A stretch of DNA of 6,109 bases from Myxococcota bacterium (GTDB taxonomy: Bacteria > Myxococcota_A > UBA9160 > PR03). Under the pieces are notes generated by a model. The model ran no database searches. It worked only from the letters and a program-made list of their open reading frames with translations, and was not told the DNA's origin. Positions 5,329-6,109 of this stretch are shown here, in pieces (position 1 is the stretch's first letter; every line of letters starts with the position of its first letter). The position numbers and the translations under genes are program-made. The DNA is taken from the NCBI GenBank assembly GCA_025453505.1, contig JALOQG010000180.1, forward strand, positions 1-6,109, read 5' to 3'.

Positions 5329-6109
5329 ATGCGCGAGCTTCTCGAGCGACTGCGCGTTCCGCTGCTCGTGGTGCTGCTCGCATCCCTCTCGCTGCTGGTC
5401 GTCGCTTCCGATCGACGCGCCATGGCGACGGGGTCGCGCGAGCACGGCTTCCTGCCGGGTCTGCTGATCGAGCTGGCGGCTCCCGTCCAGAAGGCGCTCT
5501 CGTTCCCGGCCGAGCTCGCTCGCAGCGGTTGGGGCCGCTACGTCGCGCTGCTCGACGTGCGCGACCAGAACGAGGCGCTGCGCGCCCGGATGGCAGTGCT
5601 CGAAGAAGAGAACCTCCAGTTCCGCGAGGCGCTGGTCGAGAGCGGTCGCCTGCAGCGGATCGCCGAGATGCGAACCGACTTCGAGGCGCCGATGCGCCCG
5701 ACGCAGATCGTCGGCCAGGACGTGTCGCCGTGGTTCCGTTCGGTGCTCATGGATCGCGGCGCCAGCGATGGCGTGCGCTCCGGCATGCCGATCCTCACCG
5801 AGACCGGAGTCGTGGGCCTCGTCACGGCGACCTCGCCGCATGCCGGCCGCGGCATGCTGCTGCTCGATGCACAGAGCGCGGTCGACGCGCTGGTCCAGCG
5901 CTCGCGCGCGCGTGGCATCGTGCGCGGCGATGGAGCCGATCGCCTGCATTTCGAGTTCTTCGTACGCGGCGACGACGTGCAGGTCGGCGACGTCGTGATC
6001 ACGTCCGGCTTCGGGGGCGTGTATCCCAAGGGCCTGCGCATCGGCGAGATCGTCGAGGTCGAGGCACCGGGAGAGCGGCTGCTGCAGCGCGCGCTCGTCC
6101 GTCCGGCCG
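5329..6109 (+). CDS. mreC: Rod shape-determining protein MreC (3' end outside window)
   Basis: MreC is a single-pass inner-membrane protein whose periplasmic part links MreB, MreD and the elongation penicillin-binding protein/RodA synthase. The frame runs from ATG at 5329 to the window edge without a stop, giving 260 residues. Seen: a short charged cytoplasmic start, one membrane segment at about 10-26 (VPLLVVLLASLSLLVVA), a predicted periplasmic coiled coil at about 76-115 (DQNEALRARMAVLEEENLQF), then the MreC β-domain. Family signatures include WFRSVLMDRGASDGVRSGMP (135-154), TGVVGLVT (159-166), LLLDAQSAVDALVQRSRARG, and VITSGFGGVYPKGLRIG (223-239). The first β-domain is complete and the C-terminus is cut. 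GGAG at 5320-5323 lies 5 nt upstream of the ATG. The gene follows mreB by 49 bp with no clear promoter between, so co-transcription is likely, and mreD would be expected next outside the window. Confidence 0.95.
   Translation, partial: MRELLERLRVPLLVVLLASLSLLVVASDRRAMATGSREHGFLPGLLIELAAPVQKALSFPAELARSGWGRYVALLDVRDQNEALRARMAVLEEENLQFREALVESGRLQRIAEMRTDFEAPMRPTQIVGQDVSPWFRSVLMDRGASDGVRSGMPILTETGVVGLVTATSPHAGRGMLLLDAQSAVDALVQRSRARGIVRGDGADRLHFEFFVRGDDVQVGDVVITSGFGGVYPKGLRIGEIVEVEAPGERLLQRALVRPA

Overview
The window looks like ordinary chromosomal core-gene DNA from a GC-rich Gram-negative bacterium. Base composition is strongly GC, with G/C-rich third codon positions in the real genes. The σ70-type promoter elements, a membrane-anchored periplasmic PPIase and an mreB-mreC pair all point to a proteobacterial or deltaproteobacterial-type lineage (for example Myxococcota, Desulfobacterota or Binatota). 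That lineage call is inference; no phylogenetic marker was compared. I see no mobile element, CRISPR array, tRNA, rRNA or integration site.

Layout, left to right. (1) Positions 2-325 (+) hold the C-terminal part of GTP cyclohydrolase I (folE), cut by the window edge. (2) Positions 326-823 have no convincing gene. They contain two overlapping short inverted repeats, a good σ70-like promoter (471-498) and then a leader of about 320 nt rich in inverted repeats, the last of which can pair with the Shine-Dalgarno sequence of the next gene. (3) Positions 824-2389 (+) encode a 521-residue σ70-family sigma factor with regions 1.2, 2, 3 and 4 and a long insert between 1.2 and 2, but no recognisable region 1.1. 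(4) A 13-bp perfect hairpin fills the 42-bp gap between this gene and the convergent one. (5) Positions 2432-3961 (-) encode a PpiD-type membrane-anchored parvulin PPIase. (6) A 283-bp divergent control region carries a promoter for mreB, a weaker candidate for ppiD, and a hairpin directly before the mreB ribosome-binding site. (7) mreB (4245-5279, +, TTG start) and mreC (5329 to beyond the window edge, +) form the start of a rod-shape operon, with a small GC hairpin between them.

How the genes work together. MreB (cytoplasmic actin-like filament) and MreC (inner-membrane-anchored periplasmic scaffold) belong to the elongasome that directs side-wall peptidoglycan synthesis. The divergent PpiD-like protein is a folding factor at the periplasmic face of the inner membrane, so the two divergent units both serve the envelope. 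The sigma factor and FolE are separate units with no obvious functional link.

Nothing here is clearly a new biological system. The items most worth a second look are the structured leader of the sigma-factor gene and the natural substitution in the sigma factor's region 2.4 at a position that in E. coli σ70 takes part in reading the upstream edge of the -10 element.
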